A stretch of DNA of 10,891 bases from CAXMST01 sp963793415 (GCA_963793415.1 CAWCAC010000004.1:1-10891); one strand, 5' to 3'. Positions 1 through 7,136 are shown, numbered from the stretch's first letter. The notes: generated from the sequence alone by a model not told the origin. Translations and numbers: made by a program.

Positions 1-232
1 CGATTCCCATTCGTCGCTGATCGCAGGTCCAACAAGAAGGATGTCCTCTGGGGATCGCGCCGCAGACCGGCACCCTGACGGTTCATCAGAAGGGCAAGAA
101 GAGAGACGTCAGCTCGGCTCAGGGTGAAGGCTGGTGACGTGCTTCACGCAGCCGGTCAAGCTGCGCAAGGGCAAGGTGAAGCTCCGGGCCCAGGTCGGGG
201 GTCAGAAGAGCCGCGACTGGGTGGCGAAGTAA
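1..232 (+). CDS. 3' end of an unidentified, probably secreted protein (5' partial, frame broken)
   Basis: Three reading frames join into one plausible C-terminus: frame 1 reads RFPFVADRRSNKKDVLWG (1 to about 54), frame 3 then reads QTGTLTVHQKGKKRDVSS (about 63-115), and frame 2 reads TCFTQPVKLRKGKVKLRAQV and onward to the TAA at 230-232. The pieces alternate short beta-strand-like stretches with Lys/Arg-rich turns and end in GGQKSRDWVAK. This resembles the beta-sandwich tail of secreted actinobacterial hydrolases such as glycoside hydrolases, but that is only an impression from composition and no catalytic part is present. The two frame changes (about 54-63 and 125-137) match the density of shifts in the next gene and are probably sequence errors. 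The 90 bases to the next gene hold no clear terminator or promoter. Confidence 0.45.
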
Positions 233-322
233 CGGGCCTCTCCGCGCGCCGCTGCTACGACTCGAACCCTCGCGAGGCTGGATGGGGTGACCGTGTCTGG
301 TGTCTAGCGGATGGGAGTACCA

Positions 323-1612
323 ATGAAGGTCGGAGTCGTCGGGCTGGGTTACGTCGGCCTGCCGCTGGCGGTCGTCGTTCGCCGAGGCGGGATGCGAGGT
401 CGTCGGGCTCGATGCGAACCGGCGGCGGGTCGCGCGGCTGCAGGCCGGCCGCAGCCCGGTCGAGGACATCAGCGACGAGCGGCTCGGCGGCGTCGCCGGC
501 GACTTCGAGGTTCACCGGCGACTACGCCGACCTCGTCGATTGCGAAGCGATCGTGATCTGCGTGCCGACGCCGCTCTCGAACCAGCGCGAGCCGGATCTC
601 TCCTATCTGATCGACGTGGCGCGAACCGGCTCAGCGCCGTGCTCTCGCGAGGGCCAGCTGGTCGTGCTCGAGTCGACGACCTACCCCGGCACGACTCGCG
701 AGCGGGTGGCGCCGATCCTCGAGGAGTCCGGCCTCGAGGCGGGCATCGACTTCAACCTCGCCTTCTCACCGGAGCGGATCGATCCGGGCCGGACCGACTA
801 CACGGTCGAGAACACCCCGAAGGTGGTCGGCGGGCTGACCGAGGCCTGCGCCGACCGCGCGGCCGAGGTCTACGGCCATGTGACCGACGAGGTGGTCCAG
901 GTCTCGACCCCGGAGGCGGCGGAGCTGACGAAGCTGCTCGAGAACATCTTCCGCTCGGTCAACATCGCCCTCGTCAACGAGCTCGCCCAGCTCTGCGACC
1001 GGATGGAGATCGACATCTGGGAGGTGATCGACGCCGCCTCGACGAAGCCGTTCGGCTTCATGCGCTTCGAGCCGGGACCGGGGATGGGCGGCCACTGCCT
1101 CCCGGTCGATCCCTTCTACCTCGCCTTCAAGGCGCGCGAGCACGACTTCTACACCGAGTTCATCGAGCTCGCCGGCAAGGTCAACCAGCAGCAGCCGGAC
1201 TGGTGCGTGCGCAAGATCGCGAGCGCGCTGAACTCGGCGGCGCGCCGCTGCAGGGCTCGCGCATCTGCGTCGTCGGGGTCGCCTACAAGGGCGGCGTCGG
1301 AGACATCCGCGAGGCGCCGGCGCTGAAGATCATCGCGCGGCTTCGGGACCTCGGCGCCGACGTCTCCTACTTCGACCCTCACGTCCCGGCGCTGCGAGAA
1401 GTTCGGGCTCAGCTCGACCGATCCGCGCGAGAGCGACGCCGAGTTCGCCTGCATCGTCACCGCTCATCCCGGAGGTCGACCACGCGGCGATCGCGGAATC
1501 GACGCGACTCGTGGTCGACTTCCGTGGTGTCACCCGTGAGCTCGACGTCGCCAACGTCGCGCTGATCGGCCGCGACCCCTCGCTCGAGGACATCGACCTC
1601 GAGAGCATCTAG
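323..1612 (+). CDS. UDP-N-acetylglucosamine/UDP-glucose 6-dehydrogenase (WbpA/TviB/WecC family), multiply frameshifted
   Basis: Members of this family oxidise C6 of a UDP-sugar to the uronic acid in two NAD-dependent steps, in the cytoplasm, to supply capsule, O-antigen or exopolysaccharide synthesis. The N-terminus, MKVGVVGLGYVGLPLA, carries the Rossmann GxGxxG loop. Later come FTGDYADLVDCEAIVICVPT, ESTTYPGTT, SPERIDPG, the long central helix around LTKLLENIFRSVNIALVNEL, and the active-site loop GPGMGGHCLPVDPFYLAFKA with the catalytic Cys. FIELAGKVN after that loop favours the WbpA/TviB (UDP-GlcNAc) branch. The C-terminal NAD/UDP domain includes ICVVGVAYKGGVGDIREAPA. The frame runs 2, 3, 1, 3, 1, 3, 1, 2, changing near 375, 505, 622, 650, 1240, 1393 and 1468. 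Yet 323 to the TAG at 1610-1612 is exactly 430 codons including the stop, the usual family length. GGGAG at 313-317 favours ATG 323 over ATG 311. The shifts are probably sequence errors; otherwise it is a dead gene. Confidence 0.85.
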
Positions 1613-1649
1613 TCGGCGCCGCTGCCGGCCCGGCCCAGGGAAGTTGAAT

Positions 1650-1737
1650 GGGCGGTGACGCCGAAGGCAGTCCCCCGATGGCCTGACTTCGTTCGCCCGG
1701 CCCGCTCCTTGCTACCGGTCGGGCTGCGCCACCGCCC
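1650..1737. repeat. Inverted repeat GGGCGGTG ... CACCGCCC with a possible inner stem
   Basis: GGGCGGTG at 1650-1657 is the exact reverse complement of CACCGCCC at 1730-1737. Inside, GCCCG at 1695-1699 can pair with CGGGC at 1720-1724. Together they allow a long structured transcript or a palindromic extragenic element. Such pairings also arise by chance in GC-rich DNA, and no family is recognised. Confidence 0.35.
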
Positions 1738-1778
1738 AAGAGGAACAGGTCTTGGCTTTCGCCGTTCCCCCCACGATC

Positions 1779-1826
1779 CCTAGATCGGCATAGGGGCTGG
1801 CACCTAGATCGGCCTGGGGGTTGTTG
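1779..1826. repeat. Tandem 24-base direct repeat (CCTAGATCGGC core)
   Basis: CCTAGATCGGC occurs at 1779-1789 and again at 1803-1813. The two 24-base units (1779-1802 and 1803-1826) agree at about 18 of 24 positions, with a shared GGGG block after the core. The repeat lies 98-145 bases before the start codon at 1924, so it could be a pair of regulator binding sites. That role is inferred. Confidence 0.4.
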
Positions 1827-1910
1827 GACGGGTGTTTGAGTCCGCCGGTCGTGGCGACCGCATCGAAGCCGGGTATGGCGTGTCCCTACGCTTGAAGTGA
1901 TGGGCGAGAC

Positions 1911-1916
1911 GGGGAG
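1911..1916 (+). promoter_or_regulatory. Ribosome binding site that sets the start at 1924
   Basis: GGGGAG at 1911-1916 lies seven bases before ATG 1924. It chooses that start over the in-frame GTG 1897 and ATG 1900. The chosen start also puts the basic residues and hydrophobic core of a signal peptide at the extreme N-terminus. Confidence 0.7.
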
Positions 1917-1923
1917 CATCGGC

Positions 1924-3538
1924 ATGAGGGCGCGCGGCCTGCTCGCGGCGCTGGTCGTCGCCGTCTCGGCGGCGCTGCTGATCGCCCCCGGCTCCGCCTC
2001 GGCGCTCGAGCTCGACCCGGTCGGCGAGTTCGCCTCGCCCGTCTTCGTCACCTCCGACCCGGCCGATCCCGAGCGGCTCTTCGTCGTCGAGAAGGCGGGC
2101 ACGATCGCGTTGCTCGACCACGGCGTCCGGCGTCAGTTCCTCGACATCACCGGGCAGGTGGCATCCGGGGGCGAGCAGGGGCTGCTCTCGATGGCTTTCG
2201 ACCCCGGCTACGCGACCAACAAGCGCTTCTACGTCTACTACAGCGACATCGACACCGGCGACATCAAGGTCGCCGAGTTCAGGGCCAACGCCGCCGGCAA
2301 CGCCGCGGTGCGCTCGACGCAGCGGCCGATCATCACGGTCCAGCACCGTGACTTCGGCAACCACAACGGCGGCCAGCTGCAGATCGGTCCCGACGGCTAC
2401 CTCTACATCGGCACCGGCGACGGCGGCGGTGGCGGCGATCCCGACGGCAACGGCCAGAACCTCGAGGTGCTGCTCGCGAAGATCCTGCGGATCGATCCCG
2501 ATCCGGCGACGCCCGGCGCCGCCGGCTACACGATCCCGCCCGACAACCCGTTCGTCGGCGTCGCCGGCCGCGACGAGATCTGGGCCTCCGGCGTCCGCAA
2601 CCCCTGGCGCTTCTCCTTCGACCGGCTCAACGGCGATCTGGTGATCGGCGACGTCGGCCAGGGCGCCTGGGAGGAGATCAACCTCGTCAGGCAGGTCCGA
2701 CGGCGGCGGCAGCGGCGCCAACTTCGGCTGGGATGCGTGCGAGGGCAACCATCTCTACGAGGGCGTGATCCCCGGGGTGCCGAACCCGACCCCGGCGCAG
2801 GAGTCGGCCTTCTGCAACTCCGGCGGGCGCACCGGCCCGGTCTTCGAGTACTCGCACGACGACGGTGGTTGCTCGATCACCGGCGGCTACGTCTCCCGCG
2901 ACCCCGGCAACCCCGCCTACGAGGGCCGCTACTTCTACGCCGACATCTGCGAGGGCCGGATCCACACGCTGCTGCCGGGAGACGGAGCGCCGGGCGGAGC
3001 CACCGGCAACCGCGACGAGAACCTTCCGGTCGGCAGCCCGTCGAGCTTCGGCGAGGACTCCTGCGGCCGCCTCTACGTGGCCAGCCTCGGCTCCGGCGAG
3101 GTCGCGCGGATCGAGGGCCCGACGCCGACGGTCTGCGGCGACGACCCACCCCCGCCGCCTCCACCGCCGCCCGCGGACCGAGGGCCCTGCCAGGTCTCGA
3201 CCCAGCTCGGCGACGACGGCCCGAACGCGCTGATCGGTGGCGCCGGCTTCGACGCGCTGACCGGGCTCGGCGGTCCCGATCGCCTCGTCGGTCGTGGCAG
3301 CGGCGACTGCCTGGCCGGCGGCCGCGGCGCCGACGAGCTGATCGGGGGCGCCGGCAGCGACCGCTTCTATCCGGGCCCCGGCAGGGACACGGTCGACGGC
3401 GGCCGCGGCGGCGACGAGGTCCGCGCCGCCGACGGCTTCCGGGACCGGATCGAGTGCGGCCGCGGCCGCGACATCGTCCACGGCGACCCCGAGGACCGGG
3501 TCGCCAAGAACTGCGAGCGGGTCCGCGGCGTCGGCTGA
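1924..3538 (+). CDS. Secreted PQQ-dependent sugar (glucose/sorbosone) dehydrogenase with RTX-like C-terminal repeats, one frameshift
   Basis: A signal peptide (MRARGLLAALVVAVSAALLI, cleavage after about GSASA) leads into a six-bladed beta-propeller of the soluble aldose/sorbosone dehydrogenase family, which oxidises sugars outside the cytoplasm with PQQ. NHNGGQLQIGPDGYLYIGTG holds His147, equivalent to the family's catalytic base. SGVRNPWRFSFD holds Arg225, the usual PQQ/substrate-side Arg. Later propeller motifs are NFGWDACEG, CSITGGYVSRDPGNPAYEGR and YFYADICEGRIHTL. A Pro-rich linker (PPPPPPPP, near 3150-3170) leads to about nine Gly/Asp nonapeptides such as DELIGGAGS and DTVDGGRGG, resembling calcium-binding RTX repeats, then NCERVRGVG. 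The frame passes from 1 to 2 between about 2690 and 2700 (near codon 256) and both sides fit the family, so one indel, probably an error, splits the gene. Restored length is about 538 residues. The sugar substrate cannot be told from sequence. Confidence 0.87.
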
Positions 3539-3557
3539 CCCGGCGGTCTTGGCCGGG
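3539..3557. terminator. Possible hairpin between convergent genes
   Basis: CCCGGC (3539-3544) and GCCGGG (3552-3557) form a six-base stem right after the dehydrogenase stop codon and facing the end of the minus-strand glycosyltransferase. There is no U-tract on either strand, so a terminator role is weakly supported. Confidence 0.25.
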
Positions 3558-3567
3558 CCGGACGGGT

Positions 3568-4665
3568 CTAGTCGAGCACCCGTCCGAGTAACGCCCGGAT
3601 CTCCTCGACGCGTGCCGCCCAGGTCAGGGCCGGGGCCGGCTCGGGCCGCTCGCCGCGCGACTCGCGGGCGAGGATCTCCTCGGCGGCGGCGCGGATCGAG
3701 GCCTCGTCGTTGGCGGCGGCCGCGCACCGCGTGGCCGCTGCCCCGCGTCGCCGAGCAGCTCGAGGACCGGATCGTCGTCGAGCTCGCAGACGCACAGGGC
3801 CCAGGTCTCGGTGCAGGCGAGCTCGAAGGCCTTGCTCGGGAGCTGGGCCCGGTTCGTGTTGCCGAGGATCAGCTCGGCGCTGGAGCGGGCGAGCAGGTCG
3901 AGGGCCTGGTCGTGCGGGAGCAGCGGCAGGTGCGGGTGGGGGAGCTCGTCGAGGCCGGGCCAGAAGCCGGTCGTGTGGGAGCGGAACTCGAGCCGCCCCT
4001 CGTTCTCCAGCCCGGACAGGGCGGCGTACGACGGACCGGGGTCGACACGGCCGGGGTTGATCGCGCCGAGGTGGAGGAAGAGGGGCGGACCGGGGGCCGC
4101 CGCAGCTCGCCGCCGCAGCTCGCCGCCGTTGGGCGCGATCAGCGTCTCGGCATCTTCGGGGAGGTCGGCGCCGAGGTCGGTCGCCAGCTCCGGTGTCGTC
4201 GTCACCAGCGCCGCGGCCCGGCCGAGGGCCCGCACGCGCTCGGCCCGCTCGACCTCGCCCGGGGTCTCCCAGGGGTCGCCGAGGTCGGCGACGAGCTCGG
4301 CACCGAACAGGTCCGCGAGCCGCTCGCCGGCGACGATCGCTCCGACGGGGACGCCGATCGCGTAGACGAGGCCGGGCCAGTCGCAGACCGGCCGGCCGCC
4401 GAGCTCGCTCAGCGCCGCCTCGGCCCAGGCGCCGAGCCCCGTCGCCTTCGCCGGCGCCCGCGAACGAGATCGGGGCATGGACCGCGGTCAGCCGCGCCCC
4501 CTCGAGCACCGCCGGCGCCGGCTCGAGCCCCGACCACCAGGTCAGGACCTCGACTTCGGCGCCGCCCTCCACGAACCCTCGCGCCAGCCGCCGGGCGCGG
4601 ATCGAGCGCGGGTTCGGGTCGCCGTAGAGCAGGTTCGGGGCGACGATCAGGATTCGGGGCTGCAT
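3568..4665 (-). CDS. Glycosyltransferase, GT-B fold (group 1/GT4-like), two compensating frameshifts
   Basis: The N-terminus MQPRILIVAPNLLYGDPNP, followed by SIRARRLARGFVEGGAEVEV and LTWW, is the first Rossmann unit of a GT-B glycosyltransferase that transfers sugar from an activated donor. The middle reads GVPVGAIVAGERLADLFGAE, VADLGDPWETPGEVERAE, LVTTTPELATDLG and LIAPNGGELRRR. The C-terminal donor domain has FLHLGAINPGRVDPGPSY, GNTNRAQLPSKAFELACTET and a final helix, ASIRAAAEEILARE. The frame is left near 4445 and regained near 3740. The total, 366 codons including the stop, is normal for the family, so paired indel errors are likely. ATG 4663-4665 has no strong Shine-Dalgarno. The gene is divergent from the VOC gene (46 bases apart) and convergent with the dehydrogenase. 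Donor and acceptor are unknown; a surface glycan role is a guess. Confidence 0.75.
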   Translation of the reverse strand: MQPRILIVAPNLLYGDPNPRSIRARRLARGFVEGGAEVEVLTWWSGLEPAPAVLEGARLTAVHAPISFAGAGEGDGARRLGRGGAERARRPAGLRLARPRLRDRRPRRSDRRRRAARGPVRCRARRRPRRPLGDPGRGRAGRARAGPRPGRGAGDDDTGAGDRPRRRPPRRCRDADRAQRRRAAAASCGGPRSAPLPPPRRDQPRPCRPRSVVRRPVRAGERGAARVPLPHDRLLARPRRAPPPAPAAAPARPGPRPARPLQRRADPRQHEPGPAPEQGLRARLHRDLGPVRLRARRRSGPRAARRRGAAATRCAAAANDEASIRAAAEEILARESRGERPEPAPALTWAARVEEIRALLGRVLD

Positions 4666-4711
4666 CGGTCCGATGATCGGGCATCGGTGGCGGATTCGCT
4701 AGAAGACACGT

Positions 4712-5062
4712 ATGACGATTCAAAGGGCTGTTCCCAACATCAAGTCAGAACAACCGGAGGCGACGCGGGACTTCTTCGTCGACCTGCTCGGCTTCGAGGT
4801 GGCGATGGACCTCGGCTGGGTCGTGACCGCCGTCTCGCCGGCGAACCCCTCGGCTCAGGTGAGCATCATCAGCAACGACGACCCGGCCGCACCGGGCATC
4901 TCGGTCGACGTCGCCGATGTCGACGCCGTCCACGCGAAAGCCGTGGAGGCGGGCTTCGAGATCGCCTACCCGCTTCGTGACGAGGAGTGGGGCGTGCGCC
5001 GCTTCATGCTGCGGGAGCCGAGCGGCACGCTGGTCAACGTCGTCTCGCACCGCCCGGACTGA
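4712..5062 (+). CDS. VOC-fold (glyoxalase/bleomycin-resistance superfamily) protein
   Basis: This 116-residue protein has the two beta-alpha-beta-beta-beta modules of a single VOC domain. Module one is RAVPNIKSEQPEATRDFFVD with LLGFEVAMDLGWV, and module two is ISVDVADVDAVHAKAVEAGF with EWGVRRFMLREPSGTLVNVV. The family includes metal-dependent lyases, isomerases, dioxygenases and drug-binding proteins. The position often holding a metal-ligand His in strand one is Asn here (VPNI), as in PhnB-like or binding-only members, so enzymatic activity is uncertain. The start ATG 4712 is preceded by a weak AGAAGA. The gene stands alone, divergent from the glycosyltransferase, and is followed by a GC-rich hairpin. 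Its frame is intact. Confidence 0.82.
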   Translation: MTIQRAVPNIKSEQPEATRDFFVDLLGFEVAMDLGWVVTAVSPANPSAQVSIISNDDPAAPGISVDVADVDAVHAKAVEAGFEIAYPLRDEEWGVRRFMLREPSGTLVNVVSHRPD

Positions 5063-5068
5063 GGTCCC

Positions 5069-5091
5069 GGTCCGCCCCCGCGCGGCGGACC
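5069..5091 (+). terminator. GC-rich hairpin after the VOC gene
   Basis: GGTCCGCC (5069-5076) and GGCGGACC (5084-5091) form a perfect eight-base stem with a seven-base loop, seven bases after the stop at 5060-5062. There is no U-tract. Hairpins of this kind often end genes in high-GC actinobacteria, but termination is inferred. The rest of 5092-5258 holds no gene, no tRNA and no clear promoter, although the ribosomal operon promoter must lie there. Confidence 0.4.
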
Positions 5092-5258
5092 TGTGCAATC
5101 CTTCGCGGACCTCGTGCTCGAGGCCATTCAGTACCGCTCGTCCCTCCCACGTGAGAAGGGGCGCGGTCGGCCGGTCGGGAGCGAGGCAGCCGAGAGCGGC
5201 ACGGACCGCCGGCGAACCCCACATCCACCACCCACAGAACGAGATTTCAGACTGAGCC

Positions 5259-5420
5259 ATGGCTGGAGACGTACGGATTGCCGTCACCCTCGCGTGCGAG
5301 GAGTGCAAGCGGCGCAACTATCAGACGAACAAGTCCCGTCGGAACAACCCCGACCGGGTCGAGATGGCCAAGTACTGCAAGTGGTGCGGCCGCCATACCG
5401 CGCACAAGGAGACGCGCTGA
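5259..5420 (+). CDS. rpmG: 50S ribosomal protein L33 (zinc-binding form)
   Basis: This 53-residue protein starts MAGDVRIAVTLACEECKRRN and contains NYQTNKSRRNNP and the ending GRHTAHKETR, the complete signature of bacterial L33, a large-subunit protein near the E site. Cys13, Cys16, Cys40 and Cys43 form the two CxxC pairs of a zinc ribbon, so this is the C+ (zinc-binding) form. Actinobacteria and other bacteria often also keep a cysteine-free copy used under zinc limitation. ATG 5259 gives the standard N-terminus but has no strong Shine-Dalgarno. It is the first gene of the unit rpmG-secE-nusG-rplK-rplA, with 47 bases before secE, an order common to many bacteria. The frame is intact. Confidence 0.95.
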   Translation: MAGDVRIAVTLACEECKRRNYQTNKSRRNNPDRVEMAKYCKWCGRHTAHKETR

Positions 5421-5467
5421 GGCGCGAGAGCGTCCCGGCGCCGACGAACAGGAAGAGCTGACGGTAA

Positions 5468-6017
5468 GTGGCCAAGAGCAGGGCACAGCGCAAGGCCGAA
5501 GCGGCCAAGAGGCGCCAGCAGCAGCTGGAGGACCGCGCCCGCGAGACGCAGGCGAAGGCCCAGCACGACACGCAGGTGCCGGAGTCCGGCGACGAGGCGA
5601 TCGTCGAGGCTGACGCTCGAGGCCGGCGCCGCCGAGGCCGATCGGATCGCTCCCGACGCGGGCCCGAGCGAGGGCCCGGCCGAGTCCGCCTCCGCCAGCG
5701 ACGTCCGCTCCAAGGAGGACCGCCGCGCGGCCAAGCGCCAGGAGCGGATCGAGGCGAAGGAGCGCGAGCGCAAGGCCCGCGAGAGCGCCGCCCGTCGCGC
5801 CCCCAAGGAGGAGAAGCGCGCCCCCGCCAAGGAGCGCGGCCGCGTGATGACCTTCTTCTCCTCCGTCCTCGCCGAGCTGCGCAAGGTCCAGTGGCCGGAT
5901 CGCGACACGCTCGTCCAGGCCTCGGCCGTGACCGTCCTCTTCGTCGCCGTCGCCGCGGCCTACCTCGGCGTCCTCGACGCGATCTTCAGCTGGCTCGTCG
6001 ATCGGCTGATCACCTGA
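5468..6017 (+). CDS. secE: Preprotein translocase subunit SecE with long charged N-terminal extension, one frameshift
   Basis: The last 55-60 residues are SecE: FFSSVLAELRKVQWPDRDTL has the conserved amphipathic-helix motif ELRKVxWPxR, followed by one membrane segment (about VQASAVTVLFVAVAAAYLGV). SecE clamps SecY in the SecYEG channel of the inner membrane. Before it lies a Lys/Arg/Glu/Ala-rich, probably disordered or helical tract of about 120 residues, starting at GTG 5468 (VAKSRAQRKAEAAKRRQQQL). GGAAGAG about ten bases upstream supports this start. Actinobacterial SecE proteins often carry such extensions. The frame moves from 2 to 3 at about 5611-5616; the protein before and after (EAIVEAD, then LEAGAAEADRI) has the same composition, so one indel error is likely. 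Full length would be about 182 residues. An in-frame ATG at 5847 could make a 56-residue core SecE even if the shift is real. Confidence 0.9.
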
Positions 6018-6108
6018 CCCGGCCCCGGATGAACCGGCTCCCCAGACTTCCGACAGCAATGCACCCCACTTCAAACACACCGAAACCGAACGAGAGAAGC
6101 TTTTAGAG

Positions 6109-6693
6109 ATGTTCCGCTGGTACGTGATCAACACCTACTCGGGTCACGAGAACAAGGTCAAGCACAACCTCGAGCACCGGGTCCAGACGATGGGCCAGGG
6201 CCGCAAGGTCCGCCAGGTCGTCGTCCCGACCGAAGAGGTGTCCGAGATCAAGGACGGCAAGAAGGTCAGCGTCGAGAAGCGCACGATGCCGGGCTACGTG
6301 CTCGTGCAGATGGAGATGACCGACGACGCCTGGGGCCTGGTCAAGAACACCCCGGGTGTGACCGGCTTCGTCGGCTCGCGCAACAAGCCGCTGCCGCTGT
6401 CCCCGGCCGAGGTCGACAACCTCCTGCACAAGGAGGTCCCGGCCGCAGCCGCAGCAGCCGCAGCCCCCGGCGGCGCCGCCGTCACCGGCGGCCCCGCGGC
6501 TCAGGAGCGGCCCAAGCAGCGGGCCCAGTACGAGATCGGCGAGACCGTCAAGGTCATCTCCGGCCCGCTCTCCGACTTCAGCGGCGAGATCGCCGAGATC
6601 AACGACGACGCGGCCAAGCTCAAGGTCCTGGTCTCGATCTTCGGCCGGGAGACCCCGGTCGAGGTCGGCTACGACCAGGTCAAGAAGGTCTAG
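6109..6693 (+). CDS. nusG: Transcription termination/antitermination factor NusG
   Basis: This 194-residue protein binds the RNA polymerase clamp, changes pausing and links to Rho or the ribosome. The NGN domain (about 1-108) begins MFRWYVINTYSGHENKVKHN and includes KRTMPGYVLVQMEM and TPGVTGFVGSRNKPLPLSPA. The KOW domain (141-194) begins YEIGETVKVISGPLSDFSGE and ends VGYDQVKKV. Between them lies a low-complexity Ala/Gly/Pro linker (111-139, with eight consecutive Ala) rather than a folded insert. GAGAGAAG (6092-6099) lies nine bases before ATG 6109. The 91-base gap after secE is A/C-rich and looks unstructured, so nusG may have its own leader or a processing site. rplK follows after 14 bases. 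The frame is intact. Confidence 0.97.
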   Translation: MFRWYVINTYSGHENKVKHNLEHRVQTMGQGRKVRQVVVPTEEVSEIKDGKKVSVEKRTMPGYVLVQMEMTDDAWGLVKNTPGVTGFVGSRNKPLPLSPAEVDNLLHKEVPAAAAAAAAPGGAAVTGGPAAQERPKQRAQYEIGETVKVISGPLSDFSGEIAEINDDAAKLKVLVSIFGRETPVEVGYDQVKKV

Positions 6694-6707
6694 AGAGGCA
6701 TCCAGAC

Positions 6708-7136
6708 ATGGCAAAGAAAGTCCTCACACTCATCAAGCTCCAGATCCCCGCGGGCGCCGCTAACCCGGCGCCGCCGGTCGGCCCTGCGCTCGGCCAGCAC
6801 GGGGTCAACATCATGGACTTCTGCAAGGCGTTCAACGCCCAGACCCAGCAGGACTCCGGAACGATCATCCCGGTCGAGATCACGGTCTTCGAGGACCGGA
6901 GCTTCACCTTCATCACGAAGACGCCTCCGGCCGCGATCCTGATCAAGGAGGCCGCCGGCATCGCCAAGGGCTCCGCGGTCCCGCACACGGACAAGGTCGG
7001 CAAGATCACCGTCGACCAGGCCCGCGCGATCGCCGAGCGCAAGATGCCCGACCTGAACGCGAACGACCTCGATGCCGCGACCAAGATCATCGCCGGCACC
7101 GCCCGCTCGATGGGCGTGGAAGTGGAGGGACTCTGA
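6708..7136 (+). CDS. rplK: 50S ribosomal protein L11
   Basis: A full-length L11 of 142 residues. The N-terminal domain (LIKLQIPAGAANPAPPVGPA, then LGQHGVNIMDFCKAFNAQTQ) carries the Pro-rich helix region that binds thiostrepton-type antibiotics and translational GTPases. The C-terminal domain (GKITVDQARAIAERKMPDLN, then AATKIIAGTARSMGVEVEG) binds the 23S rRNA GTPase-associated centre. AGAGG (6694-6698), right after the nusG stop, is the ribosome binding site for ATG 6708. The gene is translationally coupled to rplA: its TGA (7134-7136) shares one base with the rplA ATG. In other bacteria L1 represses this pair by binding its mRNA; I could not identify an L1-binding structure in the 14-base gap, so that control is unproven here. 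Confidence 0.98.
   Translation: MAKKVLTLIKLQIPAGAANPAPPVGPALGQHGVNIMDFCKAFNAQTQQDSGTIIPVEITVFEDRSFTFITKTPPAAILIKEAAGIAKGSAVPHTDKVGKITVDQARAIAERKMPDLNANDLDAATKIIAGTARSMGVEVEGL

Larger units (their letters stand above)
1613..1923. other. Non-coding stretch of about 310 bases upstream of the sugar dehydrogenase
   Basis: I see no gene here on either strand; open frames crossing it are antisense extensions with no recognisable protein. It contains an inverted repeat (1650-1657 with 1730-1737), a 24-base direct repeat (1779-1826) and a small perfect hairpin, CGGTCG-TGG-CGACCG at 1846-1860. No tRNA T-loop, convincing sigma-70 promoter or known riboswitch core could be recognised. It must contain the promoter of the gene starting at 1924. 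Confidence 0.5.

Noticed and set aside
124..1326. A single 400-codon gene beginning at 124
   Set aside because: Only its part after about 511 matches the dehydrogenase. The first 130 residues are out-of-frame translation of the previous gene's end and of this gene's own N-terminus, which is clear in other frames from ATG 323.
540..1565. A 341-codon protein in frame 3 over the dehydrogenase
   Set aside because: Most of it is Arg/Gly-rich out-of-frame translation; only short pieces (about 622-650 and 1240-1393) are real dehydrogenase sequence.
1804..3727. Long minus-strand open frames (314 and 346 codons) opposite the sugar dehydrogenase
   Set aside because: Composition is Val/Ala/Asp/Arg-rich with no motifs, and the plus strand has an obvious signal peptide, propeller motifs and catalytic residues.
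3549..4676. A 375-codon plus-strand frame opposite the glycosyltransferase
   Set aside because: It is Arg/Pro/Gly-rich shadow sequence with no fold signature, while the minus strand gives a continuous GT-B protein once two frame changes are allowed.
5092..5258. A tRNA gene before rpmG, as found in some bacteria
   Set aside because: No T-loop consensus, acceptor pairing or anticodon stem could be found.
313..6017. Programmed ribosomal frameshifting as the cause of the broken frames
   Set aside because: The shifts lack slippery heptamers with downstream structures, go in mixed directions and number seven in one gene. Sequence error explains them better.
5247..6134. A 295-codon minus-strand frame across rpmG and secE
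   Set aside because: It runs antisense to two recognised housekeeping genes and shows no motif of its own.
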